Assembly (NCBI GenBank): GCA_024291935.2
Contig: CM044320.1
Span: 53,572,001 to 53,636,000 of the forward strand
Length of the DNA stretch: 64,000 nt
From: Okapia johnstoni
Taxonomy: Eukaryota; Chordata; Mammalia; Artiodactyla; Giraffidae
Direction: 5' to 3'
In this document: piece by piece, positions 33,867-46,060 of the stretch
How the letters are laid out: every line of letters begins with the position of its first letter
Position numbering within the stretch: the stretch's first letter is position 1
Notes under the pieces: model-generated
Seen by the model: only the letters and a program-made list of their open reading frames with translations
Databases searched by the model: none
What the model was told of the DNA's origin: nothing
Translations under genes and position numbers: made by a program

Positions 33867-34125
33867 TTTTGTTGAGTATTTATTTATTTATTTTGACTGG
33901 GTTGGGTCTTAGTTGCGGCACTCAGAATGGGATTTTCATTGCATCATGTGGGATTTTTGTTGAGGCGCACAGACTCTCTAGTTGTGGCATGCAGGCTCTG
34001 TAGTTGTGGTGAGTGGGTTTAATTGCTTCATAGCATGTGACTTCTTAGTTTCCCAACTAGGGATCAAACCCATGTCTTCTGCATTGCAACTGAATTCTTA
34101 ACCACTGGACCACCAGGCAAGTCCC
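33867..34125 (-). mobile_element. CHR-type tRNA-derived SINE, long form
   Basis: Minus-strand copy with head 'gacttgcctggtggtccagtggttaagaattc' and a full body including the 'gcctgcatgccacaactagagagtc' segment and A-rich tail. Target-site duplication TGATGTGGGA(C/T)TCTT at 33852-33866 and 34126-34140. Confidence 0.94.
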
Positions 34126-34140
34126 TGATGTGGGATTCTT

Positions 34141-35769
34141 GAGATCAACTCTCACAGCTCGGCTCAACACATGTAATAAACATAGTACATTTTGTGCTAC
34201 AGAAATGACATTGAAAAGAAGATAAGTTTTGACATGAGGAGAGCACTTATTCTGTAGGAGACATGAACACACAGAACGAATTGTGATCATTTAGCACATA
34301 ATAGTACTGCTACGGTAGAGGTAAAAAAAAAGGGGGCTTCTTTCAATGACTGGAAGAATAGGCTCATTAAAAAGGTGGCATGCACTAGAAAAATGAATGG
34401 GTTTTTAACAGAGAATGGAAATTATTTGTTGGGAAGCAAAATAATCTAATCTGAATATAATCTGGATATGAATAATGGTTGTAGGAGACAAAGGAGGGAG
34501 CTTAAGAAGATCAGGGTATTTGAGACATGCAAAGAAGCCAGGGATCCTGGAGGAGAGTGTGCAAGGTAAAGAGGACCCAAGGTCCAGTCAGAAGAAGGAA
34601 AGATGTATAAGTCACTGGAAGGACTTTGTGAGGAAAGTGTGAAGCTGTTAGAAGCTTTTGAGCAAACAGTGGAGATAGTTCTCACTTCAATGCTAGGCTG
34701 AGAACAGACTTGTAAAGATTAGGGATGTAAAGAAGAGGACCAGTCAGGAGACTATGACAATCACCCAGGTAAAGATGATGATGACTCAGACAGGGTCATA
34801 GCAGAACTGGTGGGATTCTGAATATACTTGGAAGGTAGGACCAACCAAAGTTTGTTGACTGGTTGGAAGAGTAAGAGAAAGAGAGTGCACAGGAATGACC
34901 TCAAGCTCTTTGGCCAGAGCCCCTAGAGAGAGGGATTTTGTCAGTGGTAACTGAGAGGTAGAAGCCTGGAGGAGGATAAGATTTAGAGAGATAAGGACTC
35001 AGTTTTAGACAAGTTTAGCTTGAGATGTCTCTGAGTCATAACTTGGTGATAATCAAGTTGGCTGTTGAATATATGGGTCTGGCATCCAGGGGGTGGTCTG
35101 GACTGAAGATATATACTTGGGCGTGAACACTTACAGCAAAGAGGGCTTTAGAATATAATCATAGAGTTAGATGCAGGAAATTAGTATCAGTAGAGTTAGT
35201 ATAGACTCAGAAAGGTAAGTTTTAGAAGGAAGTCAGAAAGCCTTGGGATTTCAAAGTCTGTGTTTTGAATCACTATATTGGATTGCTTTCAGAGGGATTA
35301 TAAATTCTCTGTGTCCTAGTGATGTGAAATGTATCTCAAGAAACCCAAAGAGACTCTTACACATTTGACTAACAACTTATTTTAAACTGGTAAAACAACA
35401 TTTTACTTTAAAAATAAAGAAAAAAAACCCAAACATATCTTACTACCTAAGGAATAACCGAAGTCTGTTATGTTTCTTTCCTACTTTTTTTCCTTTGAAT
35501 ATATGAAAATGCTCAATTCTTCCAAAATTCTACCAAAATAAGCTGTTTATAAGGCAAAGCTTAATTTTTTGCTTTCCATGGCAAGGGAGATCACTGTCTT
35601 GTCAGAATCTTAGGTGTGTTTTGTTTTGTTTTTTTTAGACGGACTGGGAGGGGGTTGGGATATTTATAATGTGAAGGTGCAGTTTAAGAAGAGTGTTTCA
35701 GTGTGAGATGTGAAGATAACAGGATAAAGATAATGATATAACAGTTTAGGATTAAGAAAGAGAGCAAGG
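34141..35769. other. Unique intergenic DNA
   Basis: 1.6 kb of AT-rich DNA with no recognised element, gene or RNA. Confidence 0.45.
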
Positions 35770-35777
35770 CAAGGATT

Positions 35778-36897
35778 CAGTTCAGTTCAGTTCAGTTCAG
35801 TCGCTCAGTCGTATCCGACTCTTTGCGATCCCATGAATTACAGCACGCCAGGCCTCTCTGTCCATCACCAACTCCCAGAGTCTACCCAAACCCATGTCCA
35901 TCGAGTCGGTGATGCCATCCAACCATCTCATCCTCTGTCGTCCCCTTCTCCTCCTGCCCCCAATCCTACCCAGCATTAGGGTTTTTTCCAATGAGTCAAC
36001 CCTTCGCATGAGGTGGCCAAAGTATTGGAGTTTCAGCTTCAACATCAGACCTTCCAATGAACACCCAGGATTGATCTCTTTTAGGATGGATTGATTGGAT
36101 CTCCCTGCAGTCCAAGGGACTCTCAAGAGTCTTCTCCAACACCACAGTTCAAAAGCATCAATTCTTCGGCACTCAGCTTTCTTCACCGTCCAACTCTCAC
36201 ATCCATACATGACCACTGGAAAAGCCATAGCCTTGACTAGACGGACTTTTGTTGGCAAAGTAATGTCTCTGCTTTTAAATATGCTATCTAGGTTGGCCAT
36301 AACCTTCCTTCCAAGGAGTAAGTGTCTTTTAACTTCATGGCTGCTGGAGCCCCCCAAAATAAAGTCTGACACTGTTTCCACTGTTTCCCATCTATTTCCC
36401 ATGAAGTGATGGGACCAGATGCCATGATCTTAGTTTTATGAACATTGAGCTTTAAGCCAACTTTTTCACTCTCCTCTTTCACCTTCATCAAGAGTCTCTT
36501 TAGTTCTTCTTCACTTTCTGCCATAAGGGTGGTATCATCCGCATATCTGAGGTTATTGATATTTCTCCCGGCAATCTTGATTCCAGCTTGTGTTTCCTCC
36601 AGCCCAGCGTTTCTCATGATGTACTCTGCATACAAGTTAAATAAGCAGGGTGACAATATACAGCCTTGACATATTCCTTTTCCTATTTGGAACCAGTCTG
36701 TTGTTCCATGTCCAGTTCTAACTGTTGCTTCCTGACCTGCATACAGGTTTCTCAAGAGACAGGTCAGGTGGTCTGGTATTCCCATCTCTTTCAGAATTTT
36801 CCACAGTTTATTGTGATCCACATAGTCAAAGGCTTTGGCATAGTCAATGAAGCAGAAATAGATGTTTTTCTGGAACTCTCTTGCTTTTTCGATGATC
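35778..36897 (-). mobile_element. BovB LINE fragment, relatively young
   Basis: Minus-strand 1.1 kb copy. The 3' end has a (TTCAG)n repeat in plus coordinates (35778-35800). The reverse-transcriptase part is open with YADDTT and ILSPCLFNLYAEYIMRNAG; the C-terminal part is open in a shifted frame because the segment after DFI lost several codons. Flanked by CAAGGATT at 35770-35777 and 36898-36905. Incomplete, therefore not mobile. Confidence 0.95.
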
Positions 36898-37171
36898 CAA
36901 GGATTATGAAGTGAGAATTTTGAAGAGTCTTGGATGGTAAGGAGTTACTTGATACTATCATTCAATATTCATTTAAACTTTTTTTCCCCTTTCTTTCAGC
37001 AAAATTCCTAAAATAAACAGTAAAGCATTTGAAATAATTTTCCTCCTGGGCAAGAGCTTCTTGAATAGGGAAGTCAGGTTAATGTATACAGTAAGCTGTA
37101 TGGGGGTAGAAAGTTGTCAGTTCTTAGCATACATTGCAGACAATTGAGGTCACATTGTGTCCAAAATTTTC

Positions 37172-37330
37172 CTGTGTAGCAGGATCGATCCCTGGGTAGA
37201 GAAGAGCCCCTGGAGGAGGAAAACAGCAACCCACTCCAGTATTCTTGACTGAAAATTTTGATGGACAGAGGAGCCTGGCAGGCTACAGTTCAAGGGGTAA
37301 CAAAGAATTGGACACAACTGAGCAACTGAA
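37172..37330 (+). mobile_element. Bov-tA SINE, head truncated
   Basis: Starts at the B-box region (gatcgatccctgggtagag) and continues through the Bov-A body to 'cacaactgagcaactgaac'. The first part of the tRNA-like head is absent. Confidence 0.88.
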
Positions 37331-39221
37331 CACAAACACACACACACATGTGCTTTTTATTTACTTTCTGCCATTTTTAGATGTCTTCAAAATCTGTGGT
37401 AAACACAGGGTAAAACCTGCAAAGTTTTATTTCACAAATTTACCTAAATTGAATTAATTATTCTGCTGAACCCAATTGAGTTATTTCCTAATTTAACTTA
37501 AATAAACAGCACAGGGATGAATTTACTTATACACTAGGATATTTCTGATTTGAGGTTGTTTTGTTTGGATCATTTGAGGTGAAACTATGCGAGCAAAGAA
37601 TTGTAGTCTCATCTTGACACACAAGTGACTTTTGGTTTTGTTGTTGTTTTCAGATAAGCTCCAGTCACGTCATCAAGCCATCTCAGTGGGTAACCTCATT
37701 CAAGTTCACTCTCTCTATGGATGTTTTATCTTTTTTTTTTCCATGCACAAAATAATTTATATTTTTCTGCCCAAGGGAGGAAAAAATTAGGCAGACATCT
37801 AAAGCGTTCTGTATATATGAACTTACTACTTATTCTCTCTGGCTCAAAACTGTCAGAATCTTAAAAGCTAGTACAATCATGCAACACACTTCCCAGAAAC
37901 AAGTTAATTGAATTATCAATCCTAGTCAAAAATGATAAAATAAGTAAATCTGCTGATTTTCCTCAGCAGTCACAAACAAAACAAAACATCTAAGGATGTC
38001 ACCTTAAACAAATATACCCCCTTGAGGGGTTTATTATTATACACAGTTACTTATACACAGTATAAAATAAAGATTATGGGAAAAATGCATATTATTTACA
38101 GAAAAATGCACACAAACGCCCAGTTTCCATTTGCTGCTCTATTAATGGGAATACATACAGAAGCCATGTCTGTCTGTCTCAAAGCACAGCTCAAATTCCA
38201 CCTCCTACTGGAAGCATTCCCTGAGCCACAAAGATACCTTCTAGAGTCCTAGGGCCTATGTTGCAGGCATCATCCTTTTCCTTGATTATTCATATGTGAG
38301 AATAGCCTCCTTTGGACTATGAATCCCTGGAGTGTTCCAATTTTGTTCACGTTTGTGTCTCTAGCACCTTCCAGGATTGAACAAGTAGATATTTGTTGAA
38401 TGAGATATAATTTTGAATTATCTCCAGTTTGGGATTTTCCGCACCATTTCTCCCTGCTGTTCAAGTGCCTAATCCTGAATCTATGGATAACCCAGTGTAG
38501 TGTTAGATCAGCAAGTCTTAATTATACAGCATCAGGCATCCCAGTAGGAGAGAGGGCGCAAGGTGACTTCACTGGACCGCACTTTCTCACTGATTTCTGT
38601 GACTTCAAAGGCTTTCCTTGAGAGAATGGCAGGAATCAGATTGAGTGAGAGTGGGGGAAAAGCAGGTAAAAGAAGACTCTCAACTGAGGGCTGAGGTGGG
38701 AAGAGGCAGAGGACGGAGGACGGGAAGTTTGCCTAAATCTTCCACAGCTCCCACAGAAACTGCCCCTGGGAAGGGGGAGGGGGAGGGGGGCGATGGCTGG
38801 AGGCCAGGGAGGGGATAGTGAGAGGCTGACAGATGGAGTGCTCTCTTTGAGGACTCTCTAAGGACCAACCGTTGCAAACCTACACAATGTACAGAAGTAA
38901 ATCAAATTGAGGAACATGTGCACTAAAGAAGGGGAAAGATGGGAGGGGGAAAAGGGCACACAGTAGAAAGGGGACAGAGAGAGTGGGATGGAGACCCCCT
39001 CAGAGCCTGAAGAAGAGAGTGCAGAGTAAGTTAGGCAGAGAAAAAGGAAAAGGAAGCCACATCTTGGGAGGCTAGTGTTTTTCCAGAACAGTTGGGGAGT
39101 AAGGGGAAAGATACAGGGAGGGTCAGACATTCATAATATCCCCAAACCTTGGGGAACTTGGATGGGTATTCCAATTATTCTGAAATGTGGGATGTAGGGG
39201 AAAGGGATAATAAGGGAGTTT
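37331..39221. other. Intergenic DNA with an L2 relic
   Basis: An L2 3' end relic is at about 38175-38405. 38640-39120 is purine-rich and mildly GC-rich, without a gene signal. The rest is unique. Confidence 0.45.
38175..38405 (+). repeat. L2 LINE 3'-end relic
   Basis: Ordered L2 landmarks: 'cacagctcaaattccacctcctactggaagcattccctgag', 'ctatgaatccctggagtgttccaattttg', 'gtctctagcaccttccagg', ending 'tatttgttgaatga'. Confidence 0.75.
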
Positions 39222-39460
39222 GGATGGACATGTACACACTGCTTTATTTAAAAATAGATAACCAACGAGGACCTACAGTATGGCACAAGGAAATCTGCTC
39301 AATGTTATATGGCAGTCTGGATGGGAGGGAAGTTTGTGGGGCTAATGGATACATGTGTTCATGTATATATGGCTGAGTACCTATGCTGTTCACCTGAAAC
39401 TATCACAAAATTGTTTGTTAATCAGCTATACCCCAATACAAAATAAAAAGGTTTTAAAAA
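39222..39460 (+). mobile_element. L1 3'-terminal fragment
   Basis: Sense L1 3' UTR end: 'aaatagataaccaacgaggacctacagtatggcacaagg', 'ctgttcacctgaaactatcacaaaattg', 'atcagctataccccaatac', then A-rich tail. Severely 5'-truncated. Confidence 0.88.
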
Positions 39461-40356
39461 TTAGTTAATTCAATAGCTGTTAAAAAAAATAAAATGGATA
39501 ACTCACAAGGAAAAAAAAATAGGTAAGACTAAATTTTCAATACCACCAATAAACAGGTAACTCTTTGGGTAGGCGGTTGGGTGGGAAACAATATCTAGAG
39601 AAAGACTCCATCAGCCTCCTTAATAATAGGTGGCAATCCTTCCCATGAATTATTGTGGGAGGTTCCTAGAGGACAGCAGAGTGGTTTTAGCCTGGCCTCA
39701 GCTGGTACCCACAGAAAATATTCAGAACCTTAATTTAGCCTTTAAAGACGTTAAATCCCTTCTAGCCTAGGGGAATAAACAGCTCCCACCCTTAAAGCTG
39801 GATTTGGGCTTCTAACTCCTAAATTCATCTGGGTGAAGGTGGAAGGAGTGGGGGCTGGCTATCTGGAGGCTGAGCTGCACCTGGGAATATTTCTTCACAG
39901 GGGTCACTGGATGGGGTAGAGAAAGGTTTTGCCTTTGCTTTTTAACCTCTCTTTTCTCACTTTCTTCATTCACCTGTCACAGTTCATTTATAAAGCCCTC
40001 ACCCTCCAATATCTCCACACCCCTCCAGCTCCCCTCATTATGATCCTTTTGAGCTTAGGGAGAGTGTGGCAGGCTATACCCCTTTAATGGTGGAGGAAAG
40101 GAAAATGAACAGAGAGAGCTAAGGTCCTAATTGGGAATGAGAAAGTTTGAAGCTTCAATGTAGAGTGTAAATAGGGTGATCCAACAATGTACATTAAAGC
40201 TGGGATAGTTTTAAAAGTGGAAAGGCTTTAAAAATAATTAACAGGCATTAAGTGTTCTACATCAGGTGCAAACTGCCACTGTACTAAGAAAACTAGAGCT
40301 TAGTCACTCTGGATAGGAATAAATTGGCATGTAACCCTATAGCTGTGTATTGACTC
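39461..40356. other. Unique intergenic DNA
   Basis: No recognisable element or gene. Confidence 0.45.
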
Positions 40357-40357
40357 T

Positions 40358-40408
<51 letters not shown>
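40357..40408 (+). repeat. (TG)n microsatellite
   Basis: About 50 bp of TG with one GA interruption near its start; located 13 bp before a Bov-tA SINE. Confidence 0.96.
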
Positions 40409-40410
<2 letters not shown>

Positions 40411-40420
40411 AAGGGAGGGC

Positions 40421-40634
40421 AAGTCTCCCCAGGTGGCACAGTGGTAAAGAATCCGCCTGTGGATGCAGGAGATGCAAGAGACGTGGGTTCAATCCCTGGT
40501 CAGTATGATCCCCTGGAGTAGGAAATGACAAACCACTCTATTATTCTTGCCTGGAAAATCCCATGGACAGAGGAGCCTGACAGTCTACCGTTCATGGGGT
40601 TGCAGAGTCAGACACGACTGAGTGACTAGTGCAC
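40421..40634 (+). mobile_element. Bov-tA SINE
   Basis: Plus-strand copy of the subtype with an extended anticodon-arm region (ggatgcaggagatgcaagagacgtggg) followed by the Bov-A body. Confidence 0.92.
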
Positions 40635-40752
40635 AGGGGTGGGACACAAAAACTATTCAACCTGTCACAGAGAATCTCTTTCTGATAACTACCTAGGACC
40701 ACTACTTCCCTTTATGTAACAGTATGACTCCTTAGAGGAGATGAGTGGTTTA

Positions 40753-40890
40753 GATGCTAAGTCGTGTCTGATTCTTTGCAAGCCCATGGACTGTAGCCCG
40801 CCAGGTTCCTCTGTCCATGGGATTCTCCAGGCAAGAACACTGGAGTGGGTTGCCATTTCCTTCTCCTGAGGATCTTCCCGACCCAGGAAA
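40753..40890 (-). mobile_element. Bov-A monomer fragment
   Basis: Minus-strand Bov-A body with the start of the tRNA-derived part (gatcttcccgacccagg); head missing. Confidence 0.88.
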
Positions 40891-42210
40891 GAGGTGGTGA
40901 AGTATTAACCTATTTCATTTTCATTCAAATCTATCCTCCTAATGTTTGTGTATTAAAAGGATAAAATAATATTATAAATAAATAAAAGCAACCTAAGAGT
41001 AAGCAGACTTTCAAAGTACAGCATTCATTTCCTAGCTGTGTGACCTTGGGCAACTTCCTTGTTCTTTCTGTTTTGTTTGCTGATATATCCCCAAGGTCTG
41101 TTGCATGTAAGAAGCAGTCAAATATTTATTGAAGGCATGAATTAAGGGACCTTGTTTTCCTCCTCTGTTAAAATAGTGATAACAACAGCTCCTACATCAA
41201 AGAGTAGTGGCAATTAAGTGAAATAATGTAGGTAAAACTCTGAATTCAATGTGGACATTAAGGAAAGGTTGGCTGTAAGTATTTCTAATGGAGATAATGT
41301 ATGCAGACGATTAATGTGACTGTATGGTGCAAATACCTTGCAAATGTCAGTTTCCTCCTTGATCCTTACCTTTCCCCACACTGTAATTATGGAATCTTAA
41401 AATATTCACCTTTGAACCCCAAAGGGCCAGAGCAGTTTTGCCTTCTCTGTTGCCTGATTCCCTGTCTTCCTAGCTCATATCAGGAATTGAGGTGTCAAGA
41501 AATAAAGGTCTTTCTTGATGAGAGAACAGCAGAGCAGGAGGAAGGGGAGAATGTCTGAGAGGTTCAACCAGACCTTTGTGGTTGAAAATTGTTTATTGTA
41601 GAAGCAGAATGTCAGAGTTTGGGAGCTAGGCTGTGTGATTGTTTCTTATATTATTTTGTTATTTCCCCTTAAGATCAGTGGGAGAAAACCCCATTTGGAA
41701 GATGAGTTCCATGCCGGTGAGTACATACCCTGCTGCTGTAGGTAGCACCCACAACGGTATTCTTGCAATACTCTGGTTGGCCCAAAGGTTTTATGTTTTA
41801 TTTTCATAAGAGAGGTTATTCTCTCTGCTCTGGATTCATCAAATACTCTCTGAGAGCATGAGGTCTGAGACAGAGTGGGGCTCAGGAGAGGCCAGATGAG
41901 TACAGAGTATTTCATGTGTTGCAGGAGCTATTCTAGGGACCATGATGTGACCACCTCCTCATATTGCATCATCAGTTGTAGTGGTAAAAAGTCTCCTGAA
42001 ATTGAATCTCAGGCAACTGTATTGTGGGCAAAACATGATTCTTCTGAACATTTTCTGAACAATGAGGAACCAGATGAGAATGCCAACCTGCCAGGTGCTT
42101 CAGGCTGTGATAGCAGAGAGGCCACTGTTCATCATTTTACTTTGTGTCATTCCCTGCCCCCCCACCCCCCACCCCCGCATCCCCATTCTGGAGCATCCAG
42201 GGGATAGATT

Positions 42211-42242
42211 CTGGATGTACAGTTAACTGGATGTACAGTTAA
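42211..42242 (+). repeat. 16 bp perfect tandem duplication
   Basis: CTGGATGTACAGTTAA is repeated directly at 42211-42226 and 42227-42242. Confidence 0.95.
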
Positions 42243-42269
42243 CTACCAGTTGTGTGCTTTAGGAAGGCA

Positions 42270-42520
42270 ATATGGGGTAGTGGGCTATTTGTATCCAAAT
42301 CTCAGGATCATCATTTAGTACACCAACACTTCCCGTGTGACCTTGGGCAATTGCTTTAACCCTTCTGTATTTGATCAATTTATTTGTAAAACAGATATAA
42401 TAGTAATAATAATGATCATGATAATAATAATAATACTTACCTCATATGGCTGTTATGATGATAAAAATAATACATGCAAAGCACTTAGTCTCTAACAGAT
42501 GTTAAATGTCCTGTAGGGCC
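42270..42520 (+). repeat. MIR SINE relic with expanded (ATA/AAT) part
   Basis: Sense order: 'gggtagtgggctatttg', 'cgtgtgaccttgggcaattgctttaaccc', 'acttacctcatatggctgttatgatga', 'gcaaagcacttagtc'. The internal 'taataataataat' part is longer than usual. Confidence 0.75.
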
Positions 42521-43119
42521 TAGCTATAATTACTACAGTTAATAATTAGTTTCTTCTCATTGACTTCTGCCTCACTCAATCAATGAATGCTTAGGAGAGG
42601 TGACAGGATTGGAGCAACTGGCCTTGTGGAGCAGACCACTGAAAGCTCCTATGGATGCAAGGGAACAGCTTCCGTAATGGTGCAGGGTCCACTTAGAGTA
42701 ATTGAGCTTTGGCTGTGATCTGAGACTGCCAAGGGCAACGCTTTGCTTGGTCCTCCCAGGAGACTTGGTGTTATTCATCTCATTACCCTAATTTTCTTCC
42801 AGTAGTATAAATTAAGGCTGGATGCTTAGGAAACCTCCACTATCCCTACCAGATATTTCTCAGAGCTTGATAGAAGTCTCTTAAATTCAACCCAAAGTTT
42901 GCTACTAAGATCAGGCAAATGCTCTTGGGGCTGAGTGTATGAGAGTAGACTTAATGGGAGCTAGTAAAGCAATCTTTTCATGGAAGAGTCATACTACCAT
43001 ATACTCCAGAGTTTGGGGTTGGAAGGAGCTATAAGATCCTTCAGAAAAATAAGTTTGGCTATTAGTGGGGAATGAGATTTTAAAGACACCATGTTTTAAC
43101 ATCAATTTTACTTTCAAAA

Positions 43120-43321
43120 TTGTGGCTCAGACGGTAAAGCTCTGTCTACCATGTGGGAGACACGGGTTCGATCCCTGGGTGGGAAAGATCTCCTGGAGAA
43201 GGAAATGGCAACCCACTCCAGTATTCTTGCCTGGAAAATCCCATGGATGGAGTAGCCTGGTAGGCTACAGTCAATGGGGTCACAAAGAGTCGGACATGAC
43301 TGAGCAACTTCACTTTCTTAC
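43120..43321 (+). mobile_element. Bov-tA SINE, slightly 5'-truncated
   Basis: Starts inside the head at 'gtggctcagacggtaaag' and lacks the first dozen or so bases. Perfect 13 bp target-site duplication TTTACTTTCAAAA at 43107-43119 and 43322-43334, so the truncation happened at insertion. Confidence 0.95.
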
Positions 43322-43758
43322 TTTACTTTCAAAACTTATATATGAATATTTGACACTTGTCATATAAACAATCTTTTTTTAATACCTACCTGATCTCAAT
43401 CTACTTTATATCTCAGTCCTGAGATATTCTGAAAAGAAGACTCACTGTTATCAGTTTGTGTGTATCTATTATTTAATGTATGTGTGTACATATTAAAGGT
43501 TAACTGTATCATGTTGAATCTGTATTTCTAAAAATCATTCTACATTTTCCCCCACAGCATATTAATACATAAAGTACATTTCTTTTAAGGACAAATATAC
43601 CAACTCATGCAAATCAGAAAGTATTCTATTATTTGGCTAACCCATTGGTTATGTAATGTATTCAAAAACTATTTTTGTATTAAAAACAATACTGCAATGA
43701 ACACTTCTGGTCCATACATGGTTCCATGGCACATACGTAATTATGTTAGACATGGAGA

Positions 43759-43924
43759 GGGATTTCCCTGGTGGTCCAATGGTTAAGACTCTGACCTCTC
43801 AGTACTGAGGGCCTGGGTTCAATCCCCAGTTAAGGAATTAAAATCGCACAAGCCATGTGGTTCAGCTCCCCCAAATAATAGAAGAATAAAAATAAAAAGT
43901 AGAAAAAAAATATATATATATAAA
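43759..43924 (+). mobile_element. CHR-type tRNA-derived SINE
   Basis: Head 'ggatttccctggtggtccaatggttaagactc', body, and a long A-rich tail running into (TA)n. Target-site duplication AGACATG(G/A)AGA at 43748-43758 and 43925-43935. Confidence 0.92.
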
Positions 43925-44007
43925 AGACATGAAGAAGTGGAGGTTTGAAATATATATTTATGTAATTTGATTTTCTGGATATTGAAAGTTGGTTAAAAAT
44001 GAGAAAT

Positions 44008-45365
44008 TTTAGTTCAGAATTGAGAGCCCAGAAATAAACCCACACATATACGGACAGCTCATTTATGACAAAGAGGCAACAAACATCAAATGGAGCAATG
44101 ATAGTCTCCTTAATAAGTGGAGTTGGGAAAACGGACAGCCACGTGCAAAAACATCGGGAAACAATGGAAACACTGACAGACTTTATTTTCTTGGGCTCCA
44201 AAATCACTGCAGATGGTGACTGCAGCCATGAAATTAAAAGACGCTTGCTCCTAGCTATGACCAACCTAGACAGCATATTAAAAAGCAGGGACATTACTTT
44301 GCCAACAAAGCTCTGTCTAGTCAAAGCTATGGTTTTTCCAGTAGTCATGTATGGATGTGAGAGTTGGACTATAAAGAAAGCTGAGCACCGAAGAATTGAT
44401 GCTTTTGAACTGTGGTGTTGGAGAATAGTCTTGAGAGTCCCTTGGACTTCAAGGAGATCCAACCAGTCCATCCTAAAGGAAATCAGTCCTGAATATTCAT
44501 TGGAAGGCCTGATGCTGAAGCTGAAACTCCAATACTTTGGCCACCTGATACGAAGAACTGACTCACTGGAAAAGACTCTGATGCTGGGAAAGATTGAAGG
44601 CGGGAGGAAAAGGGGATGACAGAGGATAAGATGGTTGGATGGCATCACCGACTCAACCGACATGAGTTTGAGCAAGCTCCAGGAGTTGGTGATGGACAGG
44701 GAAGCCTGGTGTGCTACAGTCCATGGGGTCATAAAGAGTCGGACACGACTGAGCAACTGAAATTGAACTGACGAGCAAAAAAAAAAAAGAAAAGAAAGAA
44801 AAAGAAAGTAGACCAATATCTCACATCTTACACAAAAATCAACTTAGAATGGATTAAAGACTTGAATGTAAGACTCAACACCATAAACCTCTTAGAAGGA
44901 AGCATTGACAGTCTGCTCTTTGACACTGGTCTTAGCAGTAACTTAACTCATATGTCTCCTTAGGCAAGGGAAACGAAAAGGAAACAAATGGGACTAAATC
45001 AAACAAACAAACAAAAAACCACTTCTGCACAGCACAGGAAACCATCAATAAAGCAAAAAGACAATCTACCTAATGGGAGACAATATTTGCTGATGATATA
45101 TCTGATAAGGGGTTAACATCCAAAAATACATCAAGAACTTATACAACTCAACAACAGCAAAATAAATAAATTAATCAGTAAAGATTAAGAAATGGGGGAG
45201 GAGGTGAATAGACATTTTTCTGAAGAAGACATACAGATGGCCAATAGGTATGTGAAAAGATGTTCAACATCACTAACTATTAGGGAAATGCAGATTAAAG
45301 CCACATGAGAAATTATAAAAAAAAGTCTACAAATAACAAATGTTGGTGAGGATGTAGAGAAAATG
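44008..45365 (+). mobile_element. L1 ORF2 fragment split by a BovB insertion
   Basis: Left part 44008-44149 carries L1 ORF2 sequence ending '...aagtggagttgggaaaacggacagccacgtgcaaaaa'. The ORF2 sequence resumes at about 44814 with 'gtagaccaatatctcacatc' and goes on to about 45365 ('aatgttggtgaggatgtagag'). The joined landmarks follow the normal L1 order, so the BovB between them is an insertion. Frameshifts and stops are present; long open frames on either strand here are chance products. Confidence 0.92.
44150..44813 (+). mobile_element. BovB LINE fragment nested in L1
   Basis: Plus-strand 3' part of BovB with the open segment [22 protein letters not shown]...[11 protein letters not shown], breaking near 44619. 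Its 3' end 'gagtcggacacgactgagcaactgaaattgaactgac' is followed by an A-rich stretch (44776-44813). Short shared 'gcaaaaa' at both edges may be the remnant of the target duplication. Confidence 0.92.
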
Positions 45366-46060
45366 ATGTGGGAGGCAGGGAATACAGAGCGTTCAAAGGT
45401 GCAGATGTTTCCCAACAGATTTCAATAAATGGTAGTATTTTTTGTAGCTGGAATGAGTCACTATGTATGGCCAGTGAACGCCCAAATGTACAGGCCTTGA
45501 GTGAATGGTGCGAGAGAAGGTTGAGTCAAATGCTCTTCCCCAAAGAGACAAGGAATCTGGGGATTCCCAAGAAGAAGTTACACCCAAGACTATTACCTAG
45601 TTTCTAGACCCCTTTTTGTCACTAACTTCATTTGTTACCTATTCAAACTTGGGAACTCAGACTGAAGGCTTTTGAATGGGCTAGTGTTAATTGCCCTCAA
45701 AGGGGCACTCTAACATTTAACTATGTCATCATTGCTGAATGGTAGAGCCTGAAGAAACCCAAGAGATTGTAATCCAACCTGGTTATTGACTGGTGACATG
45801 AAACCCAGAGAGCTTAGATCACTCATTAGGGCCACACAATTAGGGGCAGACACAGGTTTAAGAACAAAGCTTTCCTTACTCTCAAGCTTTTCTCACCCCA
45901 CTGCATCAGAGAGTGAAAGAAAGAAGTACTTTGAAGTTGTAAGGGAGGGTTATTGAAACTTCCAGTTTCCAGACTGTTCAGAAACTCAACTGACACCTCT
46001 GTGTTATTCCAGTCTTCTTATTCAATAGGGATTCATGTCATTTTGCTCCAACCTGTTTCA
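45366..46060. other. Unique intergenic DNA with a possible MIR/MER relic
   Basis: A weak antisense MIR-like pattern at about 45745-45870 (gacatgaaacccagagagcttag...). Otherwise nothing recognised. Confidence 0.4.

Larger units (their letters stand above)
40891..43106. other. Intergenic DNA with MIR relics
   Basis: MIR-like segments at about 41015-41280 and 42270-42520 (both plus). The first appears split by an L2-like piece 'gctgatatatccccaaggtctgttgcatg...'. A C-rich stretch lies at 42153-42182. No gene supported. Confidence 0.45.

Noticed and set aside
43830..44816. Minus-strand open frame of 328 codons
   Set aside because: It runs antisense through a CHR SINE, an L1 ORF2 fragment and a BovB copy. 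Similar antisense frames recur opposite every BovB copy because they mirror its coding frame; no family motif.
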